DNA of 64,000 bases from Acidimicrobiia bacterium. GTDB lineage: Bacteria > Actinomycetota > Acidimicrobiia > Acidimicrobiales > Aldehydirespiratoraceae. Below the pieces are notes generated by a model, which saw only the letters and a list, made by a program, of their open reading frames with translations, was not told where the DNA came from and searched no databases. Position 1 is the first letter of the stretch, and the number at the start of each line of letters is the position of its first letter. Position numbers and translations under genes: made by a program. This document shows positions 41,022-49,429 of the stretch, in pieces. The stretch covers positions 1 through 64,000 of the forward strand of contig JAJEDD010000035.1 of assembly GCA_022821685.1 (NCBI GenBank). Direction: 5' to 3'.

Positions 41022-42998
41022 TCAGGCGACTGTCACTCCGGCAGACGCCAGCTCTGCTAGGGCCGCGGCGGTTGAGTCGGCGGCCACTCCGGCGCAGTGG
41101 GTGACCAGCACGGCGGTGTCGAAGCCGGCCTCGGCCGCGGCCAGGGCGGTGGCCCGCACGCAGTAGTCGGTGGCGAGGCCCACCACGTCCACCGCCTCCA
41201 CCTTGCGCTCGGCCAGCCATTGGCGCAGCCCCACGTCCTCGCTCGAGGCGGCCACCCCCTCGAAGCTGCTGTAGCCGCTGCTGTATTGGCCCTTGAGGAA
41301 CACCTCGTCTACCGCCACCTGCAGGCTCGGCGAGAACGCGGCGCCCTGAGTGCCGGCCGCGCAGTGCACCGGCCACGACTCAGCAAAGTCTGGGCTGGCA
41401 CCGGGCGCGGCGAAGTGCTCGCCGGGGTCGATGTGCCAGTCCTTGGACGCCACCACATAGTCGTAGCGGCCCCCGGCCCGGTCGAGGCCGACCAGATCGG
41501 TGATGGAGGCGGCCACCGCATGCCCGCCCTCCACCGCCAGCGATCCGCCCTCGCAGAAGTCGTTCTGCACGTCCACGATGATCAGCGCCCTTCCCATCGG
41601 ATCTCCCTGTTGTTCGGCTTGCGCCCGCGCCGACCGCCGCGCCGCGCCGTTGGATGATTCTGTCGCAGCCGGCGACTCCATGCCCACCCACTCGGTGGGG
41701 ACGGCCGGGGATCGCCGAGGATGCGGAACCCGATCCTCGCCGCGCAGACGCCGGCGGCGCTCCTCGCAGCGGCGGCGGGCCGCGGCCGGGTCGTCGCTCC
41801 AGGCCCGCTCGCCGCGGGCCACCAGCACCACCTGGGGATCGTGAGCGTCGTTGGGTCCGGTGTCGTCGCCGGCGGGCGACAGCACCTCCGCCGTCCAGAA
41901 GCCGGCCGCGTCGACACTGCGATGCACCTGCTTGCGTCCGCCCACGGTGGTCTTGCCCGGCGACAGCTTGCCCACCGCCCGCAGCGGCGCAGCTTCTCCG
42001 GCGCCGTCGGCGATGGCCACAAGCTTGTACACCACCGACGCGGTGGGATGCCCCGATCCGGTGACCAGGCTGGTGCCCACCAGATAGGCGTCGATGGGGG
42101 CGGATGCCTCCTCCAGCTCGGCCACACGGAACTCGTCGAGATCGCCGGAGGCCACGATGCGGCACCCCGAAGCGCCCAGCGAGTCGAGCAGGGTTCGGGC
42201 CCGGATGCTGGCCGCCAGCAGGTTGCCGCTGTCGATGCGCACCGCGCCGATGTTTGGTCCCACCGCCTGCACCGCCCGGCGGATGCCCTCGAGCACGTCG
42301 AAGGTGTCGACCAGATAGGTGGATCCGGCGCCGAGAGCGTCGCGCTGCGCCCTGAAGGCGGTGTGCTCGTCGGAGTGGGCCAGCACGAAGGCGTGGGCGG
42401 TGGTGCCGCCGGTGGGGATGCCGTAGCGCCGGCCCGCTTCCAGGTTGGAGGTGGTGTCGAAGCCGCCGATGTGGGCCGCCCGAGCCGCGGCCACCGCCGC
42501 GTCGGGGTCGGCTCGGCGGCTGCCCCCCTCGATCAGCAGGCGGTCGTGGGCCACGTCGCGCACCCGGGCCGCGGCCGAAGCCACCGCACAGTCGTAGTTG
42601 AGGATCGACAGCACCACCGTCTCGAGCACCACGCACTCGGCGAAGGTTCCCTCCACGGTGAGCACCGGCGAATAAGGGAAGAACAGCTCTCCATCGGGGT
42701 ATCCGGTCACGTCGCCGCGGAAGCGGTAGGAGCGCAGCCAGTCGACCACATCGGGGTCGGAGACCACGCCCGCACCCACGAGGTGGTCGACGGTCTCGTC
42801 GTCGAAGCGGAACCGCTCGATGGCGTCGATGACGCGGTCGGCGCCGGCCACCACGCCGTAGGCCCGTCCCGCCGGCAGCCGACGGGCGAAGGCCTCGAAC
42901 ACGGCGCGGCGCTCGGCGATCCCGGACTGGAGGGCCGAGGCCACCATCGTGATCTCGTAGTGGTCGGTCTTCAGGGCCACCGGGGCACTGCGATCCAC
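41022..42998 (-). CDS. Fused nicotinate phosphoribosyltransferase-nicotinamidase
   Basis: A 658-aa protein combining two NAD-salvage enzymes. Residues about 1-425 are nicotinate phosphoribosyltransferase (DHYEITM, GYPDGELFFPYSP, GGFDTTSNLEAGRRYGIP, VRIDSGNL, VVYKLVAI). A basic linker (426-467) follows. Residues 468-658 are a nicotinamidase: VDVQNDFCEGGSLAV (catalytic Asp), WHIDPGEHF (metal His/Asp) and ATDYCVRATAL (catalytic Cys). An internal ATG at 41597 with GGGAG before it could also give the 191-aa nicotinamidase alone. GTG start 6 nt after TAGCGT. Confidence 0.92.
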   Translation of the reverse strand: MDRSAPVALKTDHYEITMVASALQSGIAERRAVFEAFARRLPAGRAYGVVAGADRVIDAIERFRFDDETVDHLVGAGVVSDPDVVDWLRSYRFRGDVTGYPDGELFFPYSPVLTVEGTFAECVVLETVVLSILNYDCAVASAAARVRDVAHDRLLIEGGSRRADPDAAVAAARAAHIGGFDTTSNLEAGRRYGIPTGGTTAHAFVLAHSDEHTAFRAQRDALGAGSTYLVDTFDVLEGIRRAVQAVGPNIGAVRIDSGNLLAASIRARTLLDSLGASGCRIVASGDLDEFRVAELEEASAPIDAYLVGTSLVTGSGHPTASVVYKLVAIADGAGEAAPLRAVGKLSPGKTTVGGRKQVHRSVDAAGFWTAEVLSPAGDDTGPNDAHDPQVVLVARGERAWSDDPAAARRRCEERRRRLRGEDRVPHPRRSPAVPTEWVGMESPAATESSNGAARRSARAQAEQQGDPMGRALIIVDVQNDFCEGGSLAVEGGHAVAASITDLVGLDRAGGRYDYVVASKDWHIDPGEHFAAPGASPDFAESWPVHCAAGTQGAAFSPSLQVAVDEVFLKGQYSSGYSSFEGVAASSEDVGLRQWLAERKVEAVDVVGLATDYCVRATALAAAEAGFDTAVLVTHCAGVAADSTAAALAELASAGVTVA

Positions 42999-43052
42999 GG
43001 CTCAACGCTACCGGTGCAGCCTGCGCTCCGTAGGCTCGGATTCGATGATGAC

Positions 43053-44534
43053 ATGACCGGCCTCGTCGGCGCGGACCAGACCCTCACGGTGGGCGAGCTC
43101 GCCCAGGTGCTGCGCTGGACGCTGGACGAGTCGTTCCCGAGCGGCGTCTGGGTGGCAGGGGAGATCGACAGCATCACCCGAGCCCGCAGCGGCCACGTCT
43201 ATTTCGACCTGGTGGAGCGTCCCGAGCACGCCGAGCCGGGCGCGCCGCCGCAGGCCTCGGTGAGCGTGGTGCTGTTCCGCGACGACAAGGACCGGGTCAA
43301 CCAGACGATCCGCCGCCACGGCAACGCCATCCGCATGGACAACGGGGTCAGCGTGCGCATCGGTGGGATGCTCGACTTCTACCCGCGGCGTGGGCAGCTG
43401 CAGCTGCGGATGATCGCCATCGACCCGGCCCACACGCTGGGAGCGCTCGCCGCCGACCGCGAGGCGCTGCTGCGGGCTCTGGCCGCCGACGGGTCGCTGC
43501 GCCGCAACGCCGACGCCCCGCCGGCGCCGGTGCCGCTGCGGGTGGGGCTGGTGACGTCGTTGGGCAGCGCCGCCCACGCCGACGTCATGCGGGTTCTGGC
43601 CGGCAGCGGCTTCGCCTTCGAGGTGTTGGAGGCCGACACGCCGGTGCAGGGCTCCGAAGCGCCCGAGGCGGTTGCCGCCGCGGTCGAGGCCGTCGGCGCC
43701 CGAGCCGATGTGGTGGTGCTGGCCCGAGGCGGCGGCAGCCGCACCGACCTCGTCGCCTTCGACCACGAGCTTGTGGCCCGGGCCATTGCGGTGTGCGGGC
43801 GCCCGGTCTTCACCGGCATAGGCCACGAGACCGACCGCAGCGTGGCCGACGAGACCGCCCACACCGCCTGCTCGACACCCACCGCCGCAGCCGAGGCCGT
43901 GGTGCAGCTGGTCGATGGCTGGCTGGAGAGGCTCGACGGCACCGGCCGGTCGGTCGCAGTGTGCAGCCGCAGGATTCTGGCCGCGGCCGAGCACCGAGTC
44001 GACAAGATGGCCGTCGACGCCGTCCGGGGGGCGAGGACCGCATCTCAGCGAGCGGGGCACAACCTCGACACGGCCGCTCAGCGGGTCGCCCACACTGGGC
44101 GGGCCTCCACGGCTCGGGCCGGGCGCCGGGTGGCCGCCGTCTCCCACCGGCTGGCCCAGGCCGGACCCGCAGCCGAGCGGAGGGCCCGCAGCCGCCTCGA
44201 CCGGGCCTCGGCGGGGCTGTCGGTGTCCGGCAGCCACGAGATCCGCCACGCCCAGCGCCATCTCGACGCCATCGCCACCAGGGTCAGAGCCCTCGACCCG
44301 GCTCTGATCCTGCGCCGGGGATGGTCGTTGACCCGCCGCGACGACGGGAGGCTGGTGCGCTCGGTGCAGGATGTCTCGCCCGGCGACGGCATCGTCACCC
44401 ACCTATCCGATGGCGAGTTGGACAGTACGATCCTTGACCAGAGGCCGAGCGGAAGGAAGCAGCCGGCAGAGGGACGGAGCGAGGCCGACACGACGCGAGC
44501 GGCCCGTGAGTGCAGCGAACAAGAGCGGGAATGA
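43053..44534 (+). CDS. xseA: Exodeoxyribonuclease VII large subunit, C-terminus extended by repeat
   Basis: A 493-aa XseA. The OB-fold (LTVGELAQVLRWTLDESFPSG, then VWVAGEID), the catalytic core (ADVVVLARGGGSRTDLVAFD, VFTGIGHETDRSVADETAHT, STPTAAAE) and a long helical C-terminal segment are present. The family normally ends near the DGELDSTI region. Here about 32 residues more (from DQRPSGRK to ECSEQERE) are encoded by the dispersed element from 44440. The normal stop was evidently overrun or replaced. xseB follows. Confidence 0.93.
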   Translation: MTGLVGADQTLTVGELAQVLRWTLDESFPSGVWVAGEIDSITRARSGHVYFDLVERPEHAEPGAPPQASVSVVLFRDDKDRVNQTIRRHGNAIRMDNGVSVRIGGMLDFYPRRGQLQLRMIAIDPAHTLGALAADREALLRALAADGSLRRNADAPPAPVPLRVGLVTSLGSAAHADVMRVLAGSGFAFEVLEADTPVQGSEAPEAVAAAVEAVGARADVVVLARGGGSRTDLVAFDHELVARAIAVCGRPVFTGIGHETDRSVADETAHTACSTPTAAAEAVVQLVDGWLERLDGTGRSVAVCSRRILAAAEHRVDKMAVDAVRGARTASQRAGHNLDTAAQRVAHTGRASTARAGRRVAAVSHRLAQAGPAAERRARSRLDRASAGLSVSGSHEIRHAQRHLDAIATRVRALDPALILRRGWSLTRRDDGRLVRSVQDVSPGDGIVTHLSDGELDSTILDQRPSGRKQPAEGRSEADTTRAARECSEQERE

Positions 44535-44581
44535 TGGCCCGAGCGGCCCGTGAGTGCAGCGAACAAGAGCGGGAACGATGG
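44440..44581 (-). repeat. Dispersed palindromic element, rearranged copy with tandem core
   Basis: Begins AGAGGCCGAGCGGAAGGAAG, diverges, then carries the core CGAGCGGCCCGTGAGTGCAG twice (44496-44537 and 44540-44581, period 44 bp). It lies across the end of xseA and the gap to xseB. Confidence 0.8.
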
Positions 44582-44606
44582 CGCGAGAGCAGCGAGGACC
44601 GAAACG

Positions 44607-44846
44607 ATGAGCACTGAAGATCCAGCTGTCGGTGCTGGCGCCGACGAGCCTGGCTACGCCGCGGCGATGGCCGAGCTCGAGCAGATCCTGGAGGAGCTGG
44701 AGGGCGAGGATCCCGATGTGGACGTGTTGGCCGGCCGAGTCGAGCGGGCCGCCACTCTCATCGAGATCTGTCGCCGCAGGATCACCAACGCCGGCATCCA
44801 GGTCGAGCGGGTGGTGGCCGCGCTGGAATCAGACACCGAGACATGA
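44607..44846 (+). CDS. xseB: Exodeoxyribonuclease VII small subunit
   Basis: A 79-aa helical protein with the XseB pattern: GYAAAMAELEQILEELEGED, then DVDVLAGRVERAATLIEICR and the terminal helix. It binds the XseA C-terminal helices. ATG 44607 gives the normal length; the open frame upstream is repeat sequence. It ends 64 bp before the prenyl synthase gene. Confidence 0.93.
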   Translation: MSTEDPAVGAGADEPGYAAAMAELEQILEELEGEDPDVDVLAGRVERAATLIEICRRRITNAGIQVERVVAALESDTET

Positions 44847-44910
44847 CCGTTCTCCCACCGGAATCAACGCCACCAAGGATCTCAGGGGTTCTCAACTACA
44901 GGAATCTCGT

Positions 44911-45978
44911 GTGACCGAACCTGCCGTACCGCGAGCCGAACCCCCCGCCGAGCTGAGCGAGATAGCGGCCCGAGTCGAAGTCCGCCTCGGCGAGATACTG
45001 GCCGCCGAGCGGCACCAGTGGGCCGAACTGGATCCGAGTCTCGATGAGCCGCTGGGCGACCTGGCCGACATGGTGCTGGGCGGCGGGAAGCGCATCCGGC
45101 CCGCCTACTGCCATTGGGGATGGCTGCTGGGCGGCGGCGCCTCCGACGGCACCGGCGCGCTCGACGGCGGCTGCGCCCTGGAGCTGCTGCACGCCTTCGC
45201 CCTAGCCCACGACGATGTGATGGACGGCTCCGACACTCGCCGGGGCGCGCCGACGGTGTGGCGCAAGTTCGTGCAGCGCCACCGCCAGCGCGGGTGGCAG
45301 GGCGAGGACCGGCGCTTCGGCGAGGCTGCTGCGGTGCTGGCGGGAGACATGGCCATGGTGCTCGCCGACCGCACCCTGGGGTGGGTGTCCCCCGAAACCC
45401 GGGCCGTGTGGGACGGGCTGCGCACCGAGCTCAACATGGGTCAGTACCTGGACGTGGTCGGAAGCGCCCGCGGCAGCGCCACCGCAGAGGAGGCCCGCAA
45501 GATCATCGAGCACAAGACGGCCCGCTACACGGTGGTGCGGCCGCTGCAGCTCGGCGCCGCGCTGGCCGGCCGGCCCGACCTGGCCGAGCCGCTGGCCCGC
45601 CACGGCCGCCCCGTCGGGATGGCCTTCCAGCTGCGAGACGACATACTGGGCGCGTTCGGAGACCCGGCCGCCACCGGCAAGCCCGTCGGCGACGACCTGC
45701 GGGAAGGAAAACCCACGCTGCTAATGGCCATGGCCCGATCGGCCGCCACCCCCGCACAGCAGGCGGTCTTGGATGCCGTCGGCTCAAACATGGACGATGA
45801 GAAAGTGGCCGAAGTCCAGCAGACGATCGTCGACACCGGTGCCCTGGCCCGCCTAGAAGACGAGATCACAGAGTTCCTGGAGGAGGCCTTGGCCGCGCTG
45901 GACCCCCTGCCCGACGTGCCCGCAGCCAAGCAGCCCCTAGCCGCAACCGCCCGCTACATAGCCACCCGCCAAGCCTGA
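44911..45978 (+). CDS. Polyprenyl diphosphate synthase
   Basis: A 355-aa all-alpha trans-prenyltransferase. It condenses isopentenyl diphosphate with allylic diphosphates. The first Asp-rich motif is in AHDDVMDGSDTRRG, the second in QLRDDILGAFGD, with GGGKRIRPAY and KTARYTVVRPL also typical. The residues before the first motif (ELLHAFALAHDD) influence chain length; GGPP or longer is likely but not certain. GTG start. Confidence 0.92.
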   Translation: MTEPAVPRAEPPAELSEIAARVEVRLGEILAAERHQWAELDPSLDEPLGDLADMVLGGGKRIRPAYCHWGWLLGGGASDGTGALDGGCALELLHAFALAHDDVMDGSDTRRGAPTVWRKFVQRHRQRGWQGEDRRFGEAAAVLAGDMAMVLADRTLGWVSPETRAVWDGLRTELNMGQYLDVVGSARGSATAEEARKIIEHKTARYTVVRPLQLGAALAGRPDLAEPLARHGRPVGMAFQLRDDILGAFGDPAATGKPVGDDLREGKPTLLMAMARSAATPAQQAVLDAVGSNMDDEKVAEVQQTIVDTGALARLEDEITEFLEEALAALDPLPDVPAAKQPLAATARYIATRQA

Positions 45979-46052
45979 CCCCACGGCGGTCGAGCCGGAC
46001 TTCGTGACCTCGAGCACGGGTCGTTAGGTTGCGCGATGACAGGGGGAGAGCT

Positions 46053-46544
46053 GTGAGCACTGCGAGAGCTGCGACGCTGCTGGGGCCGGAGCGCCTGGAG
46101 ATCCGGGAGTATCCGGTGCCGGAATTGGCCGACGACGGGGCGCTGCTGCGGATCGGCGTCGGCGGAGTGTGCGGCACCGACGTCAAGTACTTCAAGGGCC
46201 GTATCGACATGCCCTACCCGGTGATCCTCGGTCACGAGATCTTCGGCCGGGTCGAGCGGCTGGGTCGGCGAGCCGCTGCGATTCACGGGGTAGCCGAGGG
46301 CGACCGGGTGATCCTCAAAGGCTCGCGGGGCTGCGGCCACTGCCGGGACTGCCGCGACGGCGCCCCCCGGTTCTGTCCCCAGCGCACCCTCTACGGCAGC
46401 GCGACGAGCGCGGCCGACCCGCCCCACCTCTTCGGTGGCTTGGCCGAATACCTGTACGTGAACCCGGACGCCGAGCTGTTCATCGGGGCCATTGCCAACG
46501 AGATCGAAGGCATCTGCCCCACCAAGGCAGTGATCCGACCATGA
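46053..46544 (+). pseudogene. Truncated zinc-dependent alcohol dehydrogenase
   Basis: A 163-codon frame with the N-terminal GroES-like half of an MDR alcohol dehydrogenase. Catalytic zinc residues appear in GVCGTDVKYFKG and GHEIFGRVERLG, and structural zinc cysteines in CGHCRDCRDGAPRFC. After GGLAEYLYVNPDAELF the sequence departs from the family and stops, with no Rossmann domain. It is therefore a broken gene, or a stand-alone fragment. A SD-like AGGGGGAG precedes the GTG start, so it may still be translated. Confidence 0.75.
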
Positions 46545-46696
46545 CCCAGTCGCGGTTGCTGCGCCGCATCGTCGATCCGGTCTGCCGGCTCTAAAGCGTC
46601 GATCTGTCCGAGGTCCACGACCACGGCCACGCCTGGGTGGCCTACGGCCTGCTGCGACCCGGCAAGGCGAGGCGGACTGCTTACTTGGTGAGATGA
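46541..46696 (+). pseudogene. Degenerate reading frame between the ADH fragment and the toxin-antitoxin pair
   Basis: An ATG overlapping the preceding stop opens 17 codons, then TAA, after which the same frame continues for 33 codons (SEVHDHGHAWVAYGLLRPGK is visible) to TGA. It looks like a decayed gene fragment, but I do not recognise the family. The evidence is only frame continuity across the stop. Confidence 0.3.
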
Positions 46697-46716
46697 TGCT
46701 TGTTACCAAGTACAGT
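46682..46716 (+). promoter_or_regulatory. Operator and -10 of the toxin-antitoxin operon
   Basis: A perfect 8-bp inverted repeat, TACTTGGT (46682-46689) and ACCAAGTA (46705-46712), with a 15-bp spacer overlaps the -10 hexamer TACAGT (46711-46716). GTG follows 6 nt later. Likely bound by the AbrB-like antitoxin for autoregulation. Confidence 0.6.
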
Positions 46717-46722
46717 GAGACT

Positions 46723-46962
46723 GTGGGAGAAGTTCGGCAGTACCTGGTGGCATCGTCCGGACAGATGTCCTTGCCGGCGGCGGCACGGCATCGGTGGGAT
46801 CTTGATGATGGGGGGCCGGTCGATGTGATCGACCTCGGCTTCGCAGTGCTGACGCTCCCCCGAGGGGAGGGTCGCCGCCTCTTGAACGACCTCGTGAGCC
46901 GCGACGATCACGCTGCGTTTGTACGCTCGCTGGACGACGACCCCGAACTCGCCACCACATGA
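46723..46962 (+). CDS. AbrB-like antitoxin
   Basis: A 79-aa protein. VASSGQMSLPAAARHRWDL matches the SpoVT/AbrB swapped-hairpin DNA-binding domain, followed by a C-terminal toxin-neutralising tail. GTG 46723 is preferred because it lies 6 nt after TACAGT and gives the usual N-terminal distance; an ATG at 46693 lies inside the operator. Its stop overlaps the toxin start (ATGA). Confidence 0.8.
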   Translation: MGEVRQYLVASSGQMSLPAAARHRWDLDDGGPVDVIDLGFAVLTLPRGEGRRLLNDLVSRDDHAAFVRSLDDDPELATT

Positions 46963-47390
46963 GCAGGGCTGTCCTGGACGATCACCTGCTGCGCGACCTG
47001 CTCGCTGACAACGAGAGCACGGGACTCGCTCAGATCCTCGCGGACCACGAACCAGCGACCACGAACCTCTACCTCGTGCGACTATGCCGCAGCGTGGTGT
47101 CTGGGGCTGGCGGAGCACTGACAGGCTCCTGGCCGGCCAGCGCTCGGCGAGAACTCGGCCGCCGGTTGGTTGCGCTTCCCGACGACATCGCAGTCGTTCC
47201 GATGCGAACCATCGCCTTCCGGATGGCTGAACTCGCCAATGCTCACCGGCTGTCCTCTCTGAGCGCCGAAGCGATGGCTGCGGCAGAACACCTCAATGCT
47301 CCTCTTTGCGTGTGGACCGGAGACGACGGCCCCCGTCTCCGATCAGCGATGGGGGCCGTTGGCAGCGACTATCGCACCATCAGCCGCTGA
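46959..47390 (+). CDS. PIN-domain-like toxin
   Basis: A 143-aa protein coupled to the AbrB-like gene. AVLDDHLLRDLL at the start fits the first acidic strand of PIN ribonucleases. The region LANAHRLSSLSAEAMAAAEH, then LNAPLCVWTGDDGPRLRSA and DYRTI, fits the later PIN elements. The usual second acidic residue before the AAEH helix is not obvious (SAEAM), so catalytic completeness is uncertain. VapC-like RNA cleavage is inferred from fold and arrangement. Confidence 0.72.
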   Translation: MSRAVLDDHLLRDLLADNESTGLAQILADHEPATTNLYLVRLCRSVVSGAGGALTGSWPASARRELGRRLVALPDDIAVVPMRTIAFRMAELANAHRLSSLSAEAMAAAEHLNAPLCVWTGDDGPRLRSAMGAVGSDYRTISR

Positions 47391-47412
47391 CATCTGCCGC
47401 GAGGGCGGACTT

Positions 47413-47549
47413 AGAGCGAGCGTAAATAGGTGAGAGCCAGTCGCGTCGCAGCGGGGTCATTCCCGCTCTTGTTCGCTGCGCTCACGGGTCGCTCGGGCCA
47501 CGGCCTCGCCCGTATGGGCCGGAATCGCTCACCTATTCGCTCGGCCTCT
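47413..47549 (+). repeat. Dispersed palindromic element, full 137-bp copy
   Basis: The best full copy. The ends are near-inverted (AATAGGTGAG at left, CTCACCTATT at right). Inside are the hairpin AGCGGGGTCATTCCCGCT and the pair ACGGGT/GCCCGT. It lies between convergent genes and its last base is shared with the acyl-CoA ligase TAA. Confidence 0.93.
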
Positions 47550-49264
47550 TAGGTGAGGTTCAGGATGGTTGGGGCTTCGGTGTGGCGGAGTTGGGGTTTG
47601 TTGACTTTGTGGGTGGCGCCTCTGGGGAGTTCGTCGAGGATCTCCAGGTAGCGGGGCTGGCAGAAGTCGGGGAGGGTGGCTTGGCAGTGGTGCTGGAGTT
47701 CAGCCGGGTCGATGGTGTGGCCGGGTTCGGGTACGACAACCAGCTTGACTTCCTCCTCGCCCAGATCTGAGGGCACGCCCACTGCGGCGCACTCGGCGAT
47801 GCCGTCGAAGGCGCAGACCGCCCGCTCGACCTCGGTGGAGGAGATCATCTCGCCCCGGCGGCGGATGGCGTCGGCGGCCCGGTCCATCCAGCGGATGTAG
47901 CCGTCGGCCTCGATGGTGGCCAGGTCGCCGGTGTGGAACCAGCCGTTGCGGAATGCAGCCTGGGTGGCCTCGGGCTGGCGGTGATACCCGGTCATCATCA
48001 CGCCCGGCACTCGCGGCCGCACCACCAGCTCGCCCACCGTTCCCGGCGGTACCTCGTTGTCGTCGGCGTCCACTGCCGCCACCTCGTACTGGGGCACCGG
48101 CCGGCCCGATGCCCGGTAGCGCATGGGGTCGTCGGGGCCGGTCGTCGAGAAGTGGCCGGTCTCGGTCATGGCGAACCCGGTGACCAGCTTCAGCCCGAAC
48201 CGCTCCTCGAACGCGGCCCGGCGGTCCATGGGTATTCCGGCTGCACCGTGCATCATCCGCACGCTGTGGTCCTGGTCGGCCGGGCCGGGCTCCTGGCGCA
48301 GCAGGATCGACGACACCGCTCCCACCACGCCCACTTCGGTGGCCCCCGCGGCGCGCACCTGGTCCCAGAACGTGCCGGCCGAGAAGCGCGATACCAGCGC
48401 AGCCCTACCGTCGACCACCAGCGCGGTGCCCAGAGTCGAGAACCGGGCGTTGACGTGGTACAGGGGCAGCGCCGAGAACATCACGTCGTCGGCGGTGAGC
48501 CCCCACTGCGCGATCTTGATGCGGGCCTGCTCTATGGGGAACGCTTGCGGCAGCACCGCGCCCTTGGCCGGCCCGGTGGTGCCCGACGTGTAGATGATGT
48601 TCATCGCTTCGTCGGGGCTTGGCCGATTGAACGGCGGCGGACGGCCGCCCGATGCCCGGAGCTCGGCGTAGTCGACGACCGTGACGCCCGCAGAGTCGAA
48701 TACGCCGTGTCCGGCCCCCGAATCATCCGCCGAGCCGCGCGGGACCGCTGACTCAATCCCCGTTGTGCCTTGACCGGCCCGCGCCGCATCCCCGGAGCCG
48801 CGCTCAACCGTCGGTTCTGTCTTCGCTCCGGCGTGCGCGGTCTGCGAGGCCCTGCTCTCGCCGCGCTCCACCACCATCTCCACACCCGACACCAAGGCCA
48901 GTTGCTCGGCCACTCGGTCGGTGAGCGAGCGGGCGACGATCAGTGTTGCTGCGCCCGAGTGGTCCAACACATGGGCCAGCTGCCGGCCCCGCAGGCCCGC
49001 GTTGACCGGGCACTCGATCGCCTCCAGCCGCAGCAGGGCCAGCATGGTGACCACCGCTTCGGGATGGTTGGTCGACATGTGGCCCACCACCTGGCCTGAC
49101 CCCACTCCGGCTGCGGCCAGCCCGCCGGCCAGGCCCTCGGCCGCCTGGATCAGCTCCGCCCAGGTCCACAGCCTGCCGTCGAAGTCGAGCACCACCCGTT
49201 CCGGGTGTTCTTCGGCCCGCGCCAAGCACAGCGACCACAGATCCCGGTGCTTGGTGCCGCTCAC
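47549..49264 (-). CDS. Acyl-CoA synthetase (AMP-binding)
   Basis: A 571-aa ANL-superfamily ligase that activates a carboxylic acid to its CoA thioester via acyl-AMP. Motifs: IIYTSGTTGPAKGAVLP (P-loop), GFAMTETG, and GWFHTGDLATIEADGYIRWM, then the terminal lysine in HKVNK. Residues about 133-192 are an Ala/Gly/Ser/Glu-rich insertion absent from the usual family alignment, located before VTVVDYAEL. The closest family may be crotonobetaine/carnitine or long-chain ligases. GTG start. It is the last gene of a catabolic run. Confidence 0.88.
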   Translation of the reverse strand: MSGTKHRDLWSLCLARAEEHPERVVLDFDGRLWTWAELIQAAEGLAGGLAAAGVGSGQVVGHMSTNHPEAVVTMLALLRLEAIECPVNAGLRGRQLAHVLDHSGAATLIVARSLTDRVAEQLALVSGVEMVVERGESRASQTAHAGAKTEPTVERGSGDAARAGQGTTGIESAVPRGSADDSGAGHGVFDSAGVTVVDYAELRASGGRPPPFNRPSPDEAMNIIYTSGTTGPAKGAVLPQAFPIEQARIKIAQWGLTADDVMFSALPLYHVNARFSTLGTALVVDGRAALVSRFSAGTFWDQVRAAGATEVGVVGAVSSILLRQEPGPADQDHSVRMMHGAAGIPMDRRAAFEERFGLKLVTGFAMTETGHFSTTGPDDPMRYRASGRPVPQYEVAAVDADDNEVPPGTVGELVVRPRVPGVMMTGYHRQPEATQAAFRNGWFHTGDLATIEADGYIRWMDRAADAIRRRGEMISSTEVERAVCAFDGIAECAAVGVPSDLGEEEVKLVVVPEPGHTIDPAELQHHCQATLPDFCQPRYLEILDELPRGATHKVNKPQLRHTEAPTILNLT

Positions 49265-49429
49265 AATCGACCGTCCGCCGTCACCTGCGCCGCCAGCACC
49301 GAGACCGGCGACCGTGTATGCATGCGAGCGACGCTGCCGGTGCAACAAGCGAATGGCCGAGAACCGTGGGAACTAGCGGCCATGTACACCGAGCGCGCCA
49401 ACGCTGCCGACTGGGAGAGCCGTCGCCGG

